This document shows positions 24,401 to 36,520 of a stretch of 64,000 nucleotides of DNA, in pieces; the stretch's first letter is position 1; the number at the start of each line of letters is the position of its first letter. The position numbers and the translations under genes were made by a program. The notes beneath the pieces were generated by a model, which did no database searches, had not been told where the DNA came from, and saw only the letters and a program-made list of their open reading frames with translations. The DNA is from Phycomyces nitens (lineage: Eukaryota > Mucoromycota > Mucoromycetes > Mucorales > Phycomycetaceae): the NCBI GenBank assembly GCA_022702545.1, contig JAHRBC010000007.1, positions 434,001-498,000 on the forward strand. The letters run 5' to 3'.

Positions 24401-25539
24401 ATGGTCATGCGGGATTGTCAAATTGCAATGGCGCGTTTAAGGTATCCCGCCGAGGTCTCGCCTTGTTCCCACCAATGTTTTCCAGCCCTAAAGGTCATGT
24501 TTTCGACACATTCAAGTTGGACTTGCTGCAGCATGCGCTCCACAATAGGTAATTGTAAATTCTGGGCGGGCTGTTATCAAAAACAGTGCATGAGTCGCTC
24601 ACGCCTTTGTTGTAATCTTGCTTCCAGATCGTTCAGGGAAATACGAAGGTGACTGGAGAAGCACTAGATAAATCGAGTGGTTTCTGTCTTAATGACATCC
24701 CACTGGGCTTGCGGGGAGAGGTTGGGTTGAAGTGCAGGAATTAGAGTGGACAGGAGAGTGTTGAGGTCGGTGCGGAAGGAGGTTAAACGTGCAAGACGAG
24801 GATTGGCACACCAGAGGCCTTTTCCAGACGACTTAAGGAAAGGGAGATCCAAGCAAACCGTGACGAGACAGTGGTCTGACCACTTCTGGTGGATATAACT
24901 GACTTGGGATGAAGTCGTGCGAGGATGAAGGTCGGGGGATGCAAGAATGTAGTCAATTGTAGTAGACGACAAGGCTCGGTGAAAATTGGGCTGTGGGTGC
25001 TGCTCAGAAGGAGTAACACAGTCGACAAAGTGGTTATTCAGGAAGGTAAGCCACTCAGTAGGAGCTTGACGACCAAGAGCATAGTTTGAATGGATAGCAT
25101 GATTGAAATCACCCACTAGGACAAAGTTAGATGGATCAGCGGGGAGGGGTTCGGGTGAGGAGAGTATAGAGGTGAAGAATTCATAGCATGGGGGTTTAGA
25201 GGCGGGAGCATATATGACACATATTGTAAAGGGAGAGAATTTATTGTCAACATGAGTGACAGAGGTGGTGATACATCTGCCGCAAAGACTGAATAAAGGG
25301 TTGATTAGAATAATATGAGGGGAGAGGGATACGATACCACAGTGTGGTGACCATAAGGAGGAGGATGTTTGGAACTGTTGGTCGAAAGTGTCTTGAAGAT
25401 TCTGTGTGGAGGCATGGGTTTCTTGCAGGGCTAATATATCAATGCCCTGAGAGCGTAAATGGTGTATAAAAAAGGACCGGGTTTTGGGGTTCCCGACTTT
25501 AGGAAGCTCTCTACAATTCATGGTTCCAATTTTTATCAT
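21466..25539 (-). pseudogene. LINE ORF2: endonuclease, reverse transcriptase, Cys/His region, broken
   Basis: The first segment (25539-24664) is an exonuclease-endonuclease-phosphatase domain: IGTMNCREL, LALQETHAS, FVLVGDFNHAI and a terminal WSDHCLVTV. After a stop, a short interrupted linker leads to the reverse transcriptase (24348-23794), with SSPGPDGLPYEILRL and LKNWRPIALINTDAK. A stop follows, then the next block (23637-23248) has RGLSQGDPLSPILFNLVF and the catalytic YADD in LLAYADDLVVFLS. Further frames (23090-22464 and 22017-21466) cover the thumb and a C-terminal zf-RVT-like region (LRSFWSFALPHHARNVWF). At least four breaks interrupt the ORF, so no active enzyme can be made. The zf-RVT part can be aligned with the plus-strand LINE fragment but is clearly different. 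Confidence 0.87.
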
Positions 25540-26973
25540 TGAGTAGAGTTGGCCTCTGCGTCAAGGGCTTGTTGGCGATCAAGTAGGATGGTGCGGGTGG
25601 CGTTCCCAGGAGAGAGGGAGCGTGAGCGGAGGGTGCGTTGGGTAGAGGAGAGGCGGGTGCTAAGTTGCCTGGGGCCTTTGGTAGACAACTTTATGGTGGC
25701 AGCTGTAATTGTGGGATTCTCAGGAGTGTGTTTGCCCCGTTTCTGAACCTTTGTCCAGCTGGAAGTGGAGGAGGGCACTCGTTTTCCTCCATTGTCAAGA
25801 GAATCAGCTTGGACCATGTCAGTATCAGACTCTATCTCCGTGTAGGATTCGTGGGGGGAGAGTTCGATATCTTCAATGGCGATATCATCTGGGTCAGTTG
25901 AAGTGTGATCATTGTCGTTGTCGTCGTTGTTGTTGTCATTGGGCTTGGGCTTGGGTAGTCAAAGTTTGTTGGCCGGGTTATGTATGGAGGCGGATGCAGC
26001 TCCTGGTGGGGAGACAAAAGTGGTCATTTTTGGTGGAGACAGATCGGCCATTGTGTGAGGGCGGCGTGAACGTTTGTTACTGTATTTGGAGTGTTTGGTG
26101 GGCACCGAATCGTATGGGCAGACGGCTCGGAGGTGACCTATTTGGTTGCATCCAAAGCAAGTGCGAGTTTCACGAGGTCTGTCTGGGCAAGCATCCACAT
26201 CGTGTCCCATTTGCTTGCAGTATGTACAGTGCTATCCCATTCGTGCCCATGTGCCGAGGATGGTGTAGTTCTCATTGTACAGGATTTGATATGTGAGGTT
26301 GCGGAGGGTGCCGGCATCATTGGGTGGGCGTTCTAGAGTAACATAACCGGAGCCGTCAAAGAAACTGAAAGTTTCATGGATTAATATTTCTCGGACAGTG
26401 CCAAAGGGGGTAAAGGAATTTCACAAGGTTAGAGGTAAGGACAGGGTAGGACGCACGAGGGATTTTTGACAGTGATACTCGGAGCAGTGAAGTGCCAACA
26501 GGTACCGATCGGGAGGCTACAAAGATGGTGCCACTGACAGAAATGGGTTCATTACAAACACATTCACAGTCTGCTTCATTAGCTATGTGAAGTTTATAGA
26601 TGGTGGGTGCCGAACGAGAGGGGAGAGTACTGCCGAAGTTGGTTCCTCTGGGGAATGCTTCGAGAAGTGCCGTCCAGAATCCGACAAACAAATGTGAGGA
26701 TTCCAAGGGAGTGTCATAGAAAACCGAAAATGTGGAAGATCCAACACGCAAAATGTGGGAGGTCGAAGAAAGTTTATCACCGAGGAGAAAAAAGGGTTGT
26801 TTCTTGGGTAAGGTAGAAGCGCCACATGTAGCAGCGGCTAGGTACGAGGAGGCTAGAGCATTAGTAGGTGATGGTGGTGGTTGAGGTAGTGGTGAGCCAG
26901 AGGTAGGTGGGGATGAGGGGTGGTTATGGGTGGTGGACCCATTGGGTTCCGGATGTTTTAGCAAAAGAGCCAT
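25536..26973 (-). pseudogene. LINE ORF1 (gag-like) with CCHC zinc knuckles, broken
   Basis: The frame opens at 26973 with a Pro/Ser-rich N terminus, then a folded-looking region (about 80-190). It shifts frame near 26400-26380, continuing toward TYQILYNENYTILGTW. A stop then interrupts it just before the first knuckle, which reads CTYCKQMGHDVDAC. The second knuckle is CFGCNQIGHLRAVC. After another stop the tail (25817-25536) is Ser/Thr-rich and basic. Proteins like this bind the element RNA to form the ribonucleoprotein used in retrotransposition. The breaks make this copy non-functional. The final TGA overlaps the ATG of ORF2. Confidence 0.8.
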
Positions 26974-26995
26974 GATAACAAAATACAGACTCTTT

Positions 26996-28529
26996 ATCTA
27001 GATATATTTCATAATTACAAGATTTTATATTCTTGATGAATGAATATATATCGTTTATTTATCGCTTAAACATTCTACCACAACAAATAACAGCCACCCA
27101 TAAAACTTTATATATCAATTTCGTATGAACCTTCCTTGACGCGTGTGGTGCTTGGCGATGTGGTAGATGTCGATAAAGAAGAAATTGAATAAAACGAATA
27201 TAGAAATATAAAAGAATAAATAAAAGATATCGCCGGGTTTGAGGGTAATGGGTTCAAAATAAGGTAAAAAAAGTGAGTGTCTATTCCACAAGAACACTCT
27301 AGATATGAATAAAAAGGGGGTTAAGTTCTCTATTCTACAAGAAAGACTTAATAAAAATGATATAAGAAAATAACTGAACTCAAGTGAGAACAATTAAGAT
27401 ACAATGATCAAAATACAAAGAGGGGTACAAATAAGATAATCAAAACCAATCCACTGCGGGGACTTGGTTAAAACGAAAAAGATGATATACGGAAAATCGA
27501 CAAGAGAAATAGCAACCGCGTGCCTCGAAAACTTGCAGTCAGAATATAAGGCAGATGATAATCCTCGTTTATTGAAAGAATTCAAAGGGATATTTATACT
27601 ACTTTGTGGATAAACGATATTGAACAATTCTACTTAGATGATGTAAATTGTTGTAAGAAAATGGGCTAAGAGACATCAGTGACTATTGTATAATGCTCGG
27701 TTAAAAGAAAATGAGAGGTGTCTAACAATTTTGGTAAAGGACAACCTTCAAAGAAAACTAAAGAGAAAAATGAAATAATGTAAAAAGGATTTCTAAACTA
27801 AATTGATGCTCTTTACTAAAAGTGTTAAGAACAGAGCAACGGAAGAATGTAATAAAATAATTGACTAATATTTAGTCGAAGAAAATAGTACTTATAAGAA
27901 TTTGATCAAGTCAACATCCTCTTTAATAAAAATGGGATGGACAAGAAAACAGAAGAAAAAGGAAATGGAGTTGTGATGCTGTCCGGTCCGGCCACCCATT
28001 CAGTTCGATCTGGGCTGGAGGGGGGTTCCCAAGAACCGTGCACGACCCCATTTCACATTATAGTACTACCTTAGAGGCTATGGCCTTATTATCTCGATAT
28101 CAGCCATTTTGAATAAAACAGATTCTTTTCCCGTAAAGTCTATATTTGTCGCAGAGGACATAGGTCGCTCTGGTCATTTCGTATTGTCTGAATCGTTGAG
28201 AGAACTACCCTATTCACTTTATTCTATTACTTCGCTGTGGCTACCCACTTCGTGCCTTATCCCCAACATCCCCCAACACCTTTGCGTATAACTCTCCTCC
28301 CTCTCGGTAGACCAGCAGTTCATATCGCAGCGTATATCAAAGATCCGAAAATAGCCCACCATTACAGTGAAATCATCGAAATCATCGAGCCTCCGTCGGT
28401 GTTACAAATTAACATCTGCCGGAAAGACCTCAAGTCCGGTATACGTCATGGACATGAAAGTGGTTCGGTCCGCGCACGTGCGAAGAGCCGATAAAACCAC
28501 AACACAACGTGTCGTCCTCTCGCCATTTT
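26996..28529. other. AT-rich flank, then a GC-richer unassigned segment
   Basis: From 26996 to about 27960 the DNA is AT-rich with no domain-bearing frame; the minus-strand frames there are low-complexity and hydrophobic. From about 27975 to 28529 composition changes sharply, with CG-rich words (GTCCGGTCCGG, GTTCGGTCCGCGCACG). Frames such as 28237-28494 are open but unrecognised. The segment abuts the 145-bp tandem repeat, so it may be part of a decayed retroelement. Confidence 0.4.
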
Positions 28530-28957
28530 CCCTTTCTCTTCTACATTAGGGTCTCTGATTTAGGTGTCGTCCTGAGTCATGCCCAAGTAATGAGTGTGGA
28601 ATACTAGTTACGTGTCGCCCTGCTAGTCCCTCAGCACTTTGTTGCGTAGTTCTATTTTCTTTTTATATCTTTTTCCCTTTCTCTTCTACATTAGGGCCTC
28701 TGATTTAGGTGTCGTCCCGAGTTATGCCCAAGTAATGAGTGTGGAATACTAGTTACGTGTCGCCCTGCTAGTCCCTCAGCACTTTGTTGCGTAGTTCTAT
28801 TTTCTTTTTATATCTTTTTCCCTTTCTCTTCTACATTAGGGCCTCTGATTTAGGTGTCGTCCTGAGTCATGCCCAAGTAATGAGTGTGGAATACTAGTTA
28901 CGTGTCGCCCTGCTAGTCCCTCAGCACTTTGTTGCGTAGTTCTATTTTCTTTTTACT
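28530..28957. repeat. 145-bp tandem repeat, about 2.9 copies
   Basis: Units begin at 28530, 28675 and 28820 with CCCTTTCTCTTCTACATTAG and are 145 bases apart. They differ at only a few positions (for example GGGTCTCTG against GGGCCTCTG, and CCTGAG against CCCGAG). The third unit is cut just before TATATC and continues into TACTGTAATAC. Near-identity of the copies suggests recent amplification. The array carries no coding frame. Confidence 0.93.
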
Positions 28958-30410
28958 GTAATACTTCTATATGATTAATCAAGGCCATGCATCGATAATC
29001 TATTCGGTATACATGCCTTTATATGATAGAAGCCATAATTGGTATATTACATGTAAACCTATAAGAAAATATTATTTATAGAATTTAATCCTTATTATGA
29101 ATCTGATATGACTTGATTTGTTTATTTAATAAAAACCAACTGTGGTATTGTTCGAGATAATATTTGATTTGGATAAATATGTGTCAATTTCGTACCGAAA
29201 GGTAATCGTTGGTTAAGTTATGGGTTTAGGTGAATTAAAATAACAAGAAGGATGGGGATAATTAACTATTAGTTATTTGGTAGTTATAGGAATCGAATAG
29301 AAATTGAAAAATAGGAAAAGCAGAATGAGGTTACCTGATCACAAAAGGCTGGAAACGATTGTCCCCATTTCAAACCATATAAATTTAATGTGACACTATG
29401 TTCCGTAGTCGAAAAGGATATTTTCAAGCATCTAGCTATCATCGCCAAATACTTGATACCGTGTTCTGATGATGTATGATTCAGAATTTCAGTTTATTTG
29501 GTCAGCTATTAATGAGAGGTAAAGAATATTCTAGTGATATTTTGTGTATTTATAAGCTGGCTGAAAAACTTAAATTATAACCAGATCTTCTTTATTATGT
29601 TATTATGAGTCGTCCTTCTCTTGTTATTCTCATGAATTCGTAACGTTTCGTGCAGAGTATAGCGAATAGTGAGTTTGGTTAACAAATTACTCTATAGTCA
29701 CATGAATGCTCTTCTAGAAATACAAAGCCTTGAGCTGTATATGAAAATCATTCTATATTTCTCATCAGCTCCTCATGTGAAACTGTGAAGAGCACAGTAA
29801 TCATTAAAGGATGAGTAGTTTAGAGAGTTAATGTAAAAAATATTTGGTACATAGAGATGAAAGGCTTGTTTGTAATATAGTACTTTGGCTATATATATTA
29901 GTGTAAGACCCGCAGCAGTTTTAAAGACTGTCTCATTGTAAGTATTGTGCCAGATATACTCGTCTTATGGATATCAGGACTTGATAGTAGGTTCTCAAAG
30001 GAGTTGGATACAATATTTACATAAAATTCTCTGGAAATATCATCATATCACTTAGCAACGCATACTAGTACTTCTTTATAGAATAGAAGTATTAAAGAGA
30101 TATAAAAGACAAAACTAGTACGTCACACTTAAAGATTACAAAGTATATAAGCGGATAATTGATTGTTTTATTCGTTTATTTCATCTCTCTCTTTCTCTCC
30201 TTTATTCAAACTTGTCCATCCACACACTGATACATAAAACTAAAGAAACTCAATAAATATTGATCTTTCTAATAATTTCAAGTCAAATAACTGCATTCTT
30301 CATTTCTTTTACAAAACAAAAAAAAGGTGTTTATTTATGCTAATTAAGTACCGCAGCACATTCAATAATCTTTTCTACCAACCCTCATTTTTAGATTAAA
30401 ACCATCTTAA
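28958..30410. other. AT-rich intergenic region
   Basis: I see no gene, RNA gene or repeat that I can support. The last 250 bases include a CT-rich run near 30184-30200 and probably hold the promoter of the next gene. Confidence 0.4.
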
Positions 30411-32267
30411 ATGGAGAGATGGTCCAAAGAAACCTTTGAACCCTTTCTTCCTGGGTTTATGTATCCGTTGTCAGGTAGATTGTTTATTTTGACATGCGTT
30501 GATATCAATGCTCACTATAAATATATTAAAGATACTCGCGCGTCTTCAAAAGATATATCAAAGTCCAAAGACAGCAAGACATATTATGTATATACCGACA
30601 TTGATTTGGTATTAGCTAATTCTGCTTTCTCTACTTGTCCTGCTTTTGAAGGTAAGCAATCATGTATCTATAAACCTTTTGTATTATTTGTGCAAGTCGG
30701 TTATATTTGATTCTAAAAGAGATAAAGATATTCACGCTTACTCATAATTATGCATCCTTAGTAGCATCATCCAAGCAATTAGAAAGTGACGTACCCCAGT
30801 ACTGTCTCTTCTCTCCCAGAGGTAGTCGTTCATCAGACATGACACGGCAGATACAAAGGATATCCATCTCAGATAAACCAAGACCGCCTGGATATGAAGT
30901 GACATTGCTTCGTAGAAAGACAGTTCCCGAAGTCAGTTCTTTGCCTGTATCCCAGATCGACCAAAAGGTTAAAGTGGAAAGCCATGTCAAAAGATCTTCT
31001 AATTCTATCAAACGCCTTTCGGACTCTATGCTGTTCACCACAATAAACATTAGTGCAGAAAACAGACAGTACCATGTTATCAAGATATCCAATGTAAGTT
31101 TTATCTATTTCAAAAACCACATACTTTCTTATGGTTTATTAATACTCTCTCTTCTTCACTAGATTCCTTGGTGTATCTCTCTTAATAATATCAAAAGTAT
31201 TCTGTCAAATTTGACAATGCCTAATCCTGACAAGTTTGTTCAAAACATACATGTAAGTACAGCTAATAATAGCCAGGATGATCCTATTATTTTCAAACAT
31301 ACCATATATTAAAACATCCTTTTTTCTAAAAAAAAATCACGCAGATAATGATGGACAAACACACTGGAAAGACTCTGGATCATGCCTATATAGAAGTTCT
31401 ATCCGACAAAGAAACCATCGCTGAAACCATAAAGTTCTATAGGCGCCCTCCAGTAAAGGGCCGAAAATTATGTTTAACTGAGAGTTCCCAAGATGATTTG
31501 ATGGGGGACCTTTATCCAGGATGGAAGGATTCGCTTGGTGTTGGTTCTTTCAAAGCAATCAGTAACGATACTAATATCCAGAGTCAACCTGGGTTGATTG
31601 AGCGCGAAGATTATGAAGCTCTGTTGGCCGTATGTCGTGACTTCAAGGTAAAAAAAAGTACCCAACCAAACCTACCTTGGGTTTTCATTGGAACGGTGCA
31701 AACCAAGAATAGATTGCTTATTTAATTATTTTTTTTGAAAAGTTACATTTCTCTCGAAAGTGTGCCGAGCGGCCATTTGAGCACTTTATTTCGCTTCTAG
31801 TTAAATATCCATGGGATCAGCCTCATAGGATTACTACTCTTCAACGAGATCACCTCTATGAATATTACAAGCAAGCAACAGGTACAGAGACAGCAACCCA
31901 GTTGTAATATCGCTTTATTATTACTAAGCATAGAATACATTCTCTTTACAGGAATTCTTAAAGAACATCTTTCAAGGTATCACACAATCTTTGATTCCAC
32001 TCTCTTGCAGAGAATGATCAGAGGCGCCATTCAGTCCCCTGGACTTACTGTTCCTCAAAAAAAGGGGGTGTTAAAAGCAAGGTAAAAACAATTGAACTTT
32101 GTCTGACAAAACCTTGAAAAACAAATCTCATCTGAATATTTTGGTACAGCGCATGCACTTGTCCTGAGGACCTCTCACACTTACTGATTCAGAAATCCCC
32201 AGAAACAGCTGCCACGGAGGATTCCGCACCGCCTTTTGGGGACTCCTTCTTTTCCTTCCGCATTTAG
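30411..32267 (+). CDS. RRM-like protein of unknown function
   Basis: Seven exons (30411-30651, 30762-31093, 31163-31252, 31345-31647, 31743-31881, 31952-32081, 32150-32267) encode 450 aa with the frame kept at each join. The middle (about 185-300) reads YHVIKISNIPWCISLNNIKS, then HIMMDKHTGKTLDHAYIEV. That is the RNP2-like start, loop and RNP1-like strand of an RRM, although the RNP1 aromatic pattern is weak (HAYIEV). The rest has a basic N-terminal segment of about 160 residues with Ser/Lys-rich parts (KRSSNSIKRLSDSM). A helical C-terminal half includes FISLLVKYPWDQPHRITTLQ and LLQRMIRGAIQSPGL. I know no named relative. An RNA-binding role is inferred from the RRM-like core alone. Confidence 0.8.
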
Positions 32268-34545
32268 GTCCAGTGCTTTTTTTTCTTGAATGCAAAAGGA
32301 AAGAATCAAGAGAAAGAAAATCTTTATGTCAAGTATTATGGTTAGAAAGCAACTTTCCCACTTTGTATAAAAAAATAAGAAATATGAATACACGCAATTA
32401 GCTTTATATGTATGTATATGTATATATTACTTTGACCAGATAGTTGATAAAGCTTTATCAATATGGTAAAAACAAAATAGATTATTGGGACCTTTATAGT
32501 CACTATATTCCATGTCAAAAAGTAAGGCAGACCAAATTAGAACTGCATACAAGGTTACAACGGCGTATGTATATGTATAAAGACATAATGATACCATTTT
32601 ATACTTTATTTAAAATGTATCAACAAGCCATGGCGTACAACATATGTATATATTACCGGGTTGTCTTTTATTTATTTATTTACAAGATTATCAAATAATA
32701 ATAATAATAATAATAATAAAAGCCTTTGTGTTTTAAAAAAATGAGATTTCTTGATTGTTTCAAGTATATCTATTCAATCTTTATTCTTATTATTATTTTC
32801 GCGTTTTGTCTCAAGGACAAAAGTATATTTATTCAAAGATTCAGTATTCTAATAAAACATCAGCTTGTCTCGACTCTCCTGAAAGCAACAAAGTCTATTA
32901 ACCTTAGCAGTGCCGCCTTGTGAATAAAAGAGTATTTGTTTATGGGGAGTTTGTTTTTCTTTGTTTCGAGACAATATGGTCTAGACAAATAGTTTAGCTC
33001 TTTGTGCGTCACAAAAAAAAACAATCGCATTTCGCGTGTGAGTTTTGAAATGAATGAAACAGCACTCTTGTTGTTGTTGTTGCTTAAAGAACTGTATTCT
33101 TTACTGTTCTTTTAGATGACTATTCTATGCGAAACAAAAAAGCCGTTGTAAATGTAAAGCATATTAGAACATTAGATTCTTTGAATATACATACAGCTTG
33201 AATTAGTGAAATAAATATCAGGAAATGTATTCGTTGCCGCGCGACTTGATTTGGATAAACCCTAAAAAGAAGCACCAATCTTGTGAAAATCAAGTAGTGG
33301 TCTTGTTTATGTTCTATATATGTACATCCTGCCATCATATGGCGTCAATGATTTCAAGAACTTGGTATGTATTAGTAGTATATTAAATATAAATGGTACA
33401 CACCCCTTGTTACCTCAATATCAGAAGCCTCGCACTAGTCCTCACTTGAGCCTACCATTATTTGGTCTTTATTTTTTTTCTCAAAAAAAGTTTTATTTTA
33501 AATTGGCTTACCTGGAGCATTTTATGCGGAAACAAACCGAGAAAGCATAAAAGTAGTTACGTATTTATATGTCTCATCTGCGTTTATGACTATACATAAT
33601 AAGGAAAAGAGCATGGAAAGAGTAAATATACGTATAAATAAAAATTATATATAAAATATTGTATATTATTTATTAAGCACAAGTACAACGCAATGGTTAA
33701 CAATATCAAGAGCATTATGGTCAAATAATCCATATAAAAATGACACCAAAATGTTTTGGAAGCAGAAAAAAAAACAGTTGAAATTCCATGTTTTTAAAAA
33801 TTGGCTATAAAATAACAATTGCCTTTGAATCCATGTCTATAATGCATAGATATATCTAGAGATATTTAATAGTGTCTGCCAAAATAGTAATAACCAAATA
33901 ATATTCTTAGTAGTTTAGGTGATGGAAAAAAAAATGTCGAATACTCTACAGAGAACCAGCGCTTTTTATAGCTTTTTACGTTTATAGAGTGTTTGGGCCA
34001 GAGTAAAAAAAAATAACAATCTAGAATAATGGTAAAGTAAACCCAAGAGTACCCAGCTTAAAAGAGCTATTCAAACAGAGATATTCTAGGTAATAAGCAT
34101 ACACAAGGAACCTGACAGGTCTTATTAGTCACTCTCATCAAGCATTTTTTTTTGATAAATGGACTCTTTTGGAAAGCATTTTAGAGCCTTGTATTATTTG
34201 ATTAAATATACTTTCGAACTTTTCTAATTTACAATGTTGAATGAAGGTCTGGAAATAAGGGTACATTTGGGCGTGTGTTTCTTGCAAGTACCATAAATAA
34301 ATAGTTTTAAAAATAGTGCATAGACCCAAAGGCAATATTGTTAATACGAGATTGATGGGAGGCATTAATATTTATCATTATCCAAGATCCGCGTTAATAA
34401 GATATACACGAAATTCTGATAAAGAGATTTTCCATTAGATAAAACATCCACCAATTTATCAGAGGAAGATCTATTTATTAATATTAATATTAAAGAGAGA
34501 GAAAAACATTTATTTTCCTTCATCACATTCGTAAACATATTCAAA
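32268..34545. other. AT-rich intergenic region
   Basis: This 2.3-kb gap has an (ATA)n run at about 32695-32718, TG-rich words near 33066-33082 and many A/T runs. Several short frames are open but none has a domain or a splice chain that I can support. The last ~100 bases should hold the promoter of the MATH-BTB gene. Confidence 0.45.
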
Positions 34546-36520
34546 ATGGGTAACATAATACGGAAAGTCTTTATTTATATATTTCTAATTGTTATTGCTA
34601 ACAGATGATGTTATCGGGACCGTCGATACCCAAAAGACCAAATGGTCTATTTCAGATTACTCGGATATTCCATTTGAAAGTAGTTTGAAAAGCCCAGCAT
34701 TTCATATGCTCAACTATCGATGGTGAGTAAATGAAATAAGATTGTATAGCTAGGATAAAGTTTATATAGATATATTCTGTTCAAAAAAGTATTTAGTGTT
34801 TTTGTATTTGTATATTATCTTTAGGCATCTCCAGGTATAAGGCCTCTATTGTACACTCACGGATTGCTGATACGACTGCTTTATAGATTAATAAAGGACT
34901 TGATGAAAACCCAACAGTAACTTTTCACTCATTTTTGTTTTTGCAAAGGTTTGACCGCCTATTTCAAATAGTATCTTGGTGTGCGTCTTTTTTTGGAAGG
35001 AACATATCCTACGGGCGGTATGAAAGGAGTACATCCTACAGTACATGTGTCAATTTCTATAGATAAGCCGAGAAACCCTAAAGCTCACATCAGAAAAGTT
35101 AAAGGACGTGAGTATGGATGAGAAGATAAAGAATCAAAAGTTTCCTAATAGTGAAATTATTAGATTATGCTGAAACCTTTCACGAGTGTAAGGCAAAGAA
35201 AGATAATAAAACACAGCTAATTTCATTACTATAGTCCATCCTTCCTGGGGATATCAGAGGTTTATATTATTGGATTCGGTTCCAGATTATCTTGAAGGCG
35301 ACCGGCTAAGCATCAATGTGAATATTCGTGAGAAAACGCCATGGAAAAATCAGCACTACTCTGGGCACCCAAAACGAGCACTTGCTCATGTCAATTCCCC
35401 AACGGATTACTTGAAGTTTCCCGATCTTGTAATTCATGTATCGGACAAAACTATCGACAGACCTGGTGTATCTGATCTTACAGCGTCATTGAATACAGTG
35501 ATACTTCCTGCCCACAAAGCAATATGTGCAGCATCTTCAGTGTACTTTGAGAAATTGCTTATGGAAAAGAAACCACCGAATGAAAACGAACTTTTTATTC
35601 AAGGAGTAGACCCACACCTGTTCAGTCGTGCCATACGTTACTGTTATACATCTGACGCAAATATAACGGATATAAAGGATGCCATAAATCTTATTGGCAT
35701 AGCTCAAAAGTATTTATTGAGAAACCTTGCGATTGATGCCTTTTACTACTTACGAATGAGGGTAGATCTTAAGAGTCTTTGGGATATATGGACAACTGCA
35801 GGTATGTCGGTTTTTAGGAAAATTAGCCTTTACCGAGTATTAATATTAGATAATATTCAAGAGAAATACGGCTGCAAACAGACATTTGATTTCTGTAAAG
35901 AGTTTGTAAGAAACAATTGCGAAGTTATCCTTGAAAGTGCATCTTGGGTATTTTCGAGCAGAACATGTGCCTTGGAGACACTGAAGATAGATAACTTACC
36001 AGAAGCTGTCGATGAGGTTATCTTTTTCCAGGCCGCTCTTTCATGGAGAACAGCGGCTATGACTAGACTTTTTTATGAACTTGAAGGACCTGGTAGCAAG
36101 TTCACCGAAGATTTCGAAGAGGATTTTATTAAAAGAAGCCCAAGTTATCCAGAAATTGCTACCCAAGATCCAGACCAGCCATCCTATAAAGAGTATTTGG
36201 ATAGAGCAAAAGAGATTGAAAGCACGTTTTCGGAAATGATTAATTGTATACGCTTCTCTCAAATGGAGTTAACATACCTATCCGATATCGTCGAGAATGT
36301 CGAAGCTATTATAAATGTCAAGAACATTGATTGTATGGTAAGCGACAAGAAATGGATATCAGGCCTAGATACTATAGATTATAACAATTCGCATTTTAGC
36401 TCAGTAAAGCTTATCGCTACATGGCTTTTAAAAAAGAAAAGTATCTGTCCACCGATCAACGCCAGCGTCATATTAGCTAAATCCAAAAGAGAGAAAAAAA
36501 CCGTATTCTTTATTATATGA
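34546..36520 (+). CDS. MATH-BTB-BACK protein, probable CUL3 substrate adaptor
   Basis: Five exons (34546-34549, 34605-34722, 34825-34834, 34972-35107, 35235-36520) give about 517 aa. The first exon is only ATGG, and the third is 10 nt. Residues ~10-135 form a MATH-like domain (TKWSISDYSDIPFESSLKSP, then LNYRWHLQYLGVRLFLEG, ending WGYQRFILLDSV). The BTB domain follows (about 175-295), with PDLVIHVSDK, LPAHKAICAASSVYFEKLL and ELFIQGVDPHLFSRAIRYCY. After it a BACK-like helical region (LRNLAIDAFYYLRMRVDLK) leads to a long C terminus. Proteins of this layout, such as SPOP, link substrates held by MATH to a CUL3 ubiquitin ligase through BTB. That role is inferred from the family. Without the micro-exons the MATH domain cannot be joined in frame, which supports the model. 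Confidence 0.8.

Larger units (their letters stand above)
21440..26995 (-). mobile_element. Nearly full-length, decayed non-LTR (LINE) retrotransposon
   Basis: On the minus strand, two ORFs follow in the order of L1/Tad-type LINEs. ORF1 (26973 to 25536) has CCHC knuckles. ORF2 (25539 to about 21466) has an apurinic-type endonuclease, a reverse transcriptase and a C-terminal Cys/His region. Stops and frameshifts break both ORFs, for example before the first knuckle, after the endonuclease, between RT blocks and inside the C-terminal part. The length (about 5.5 kb) is that of a full element. No LTRs were found. I did not identify a clear poly(A) tail or target-site duplication, so both ends are approximate. 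Its GC content is higher than the flanking DNA. Confidence 0.88.

Noticed and set aside
27115..27627. Two adjoining minus-strand frames with hydrophobic stretches
   Set aside because: Low-complexity, AT-driven Leu/Phe/Ile composition with no domain, no start context and no conserved pattern.
28545..28575. Telomere-like TTAGGG word in the 145-bp repeat
   Set aside because: It occurs once per unit inside a longer unrelated sequence, not as a tandem telomere tract.
30411..36520. A biosynthetic or defence gene cluster between the RRM-like gene and the MATH-BTB gene
   Set aside because: The two genes are separated by 2.3 kb of noncoding DNA, and nothing in their domains links them.
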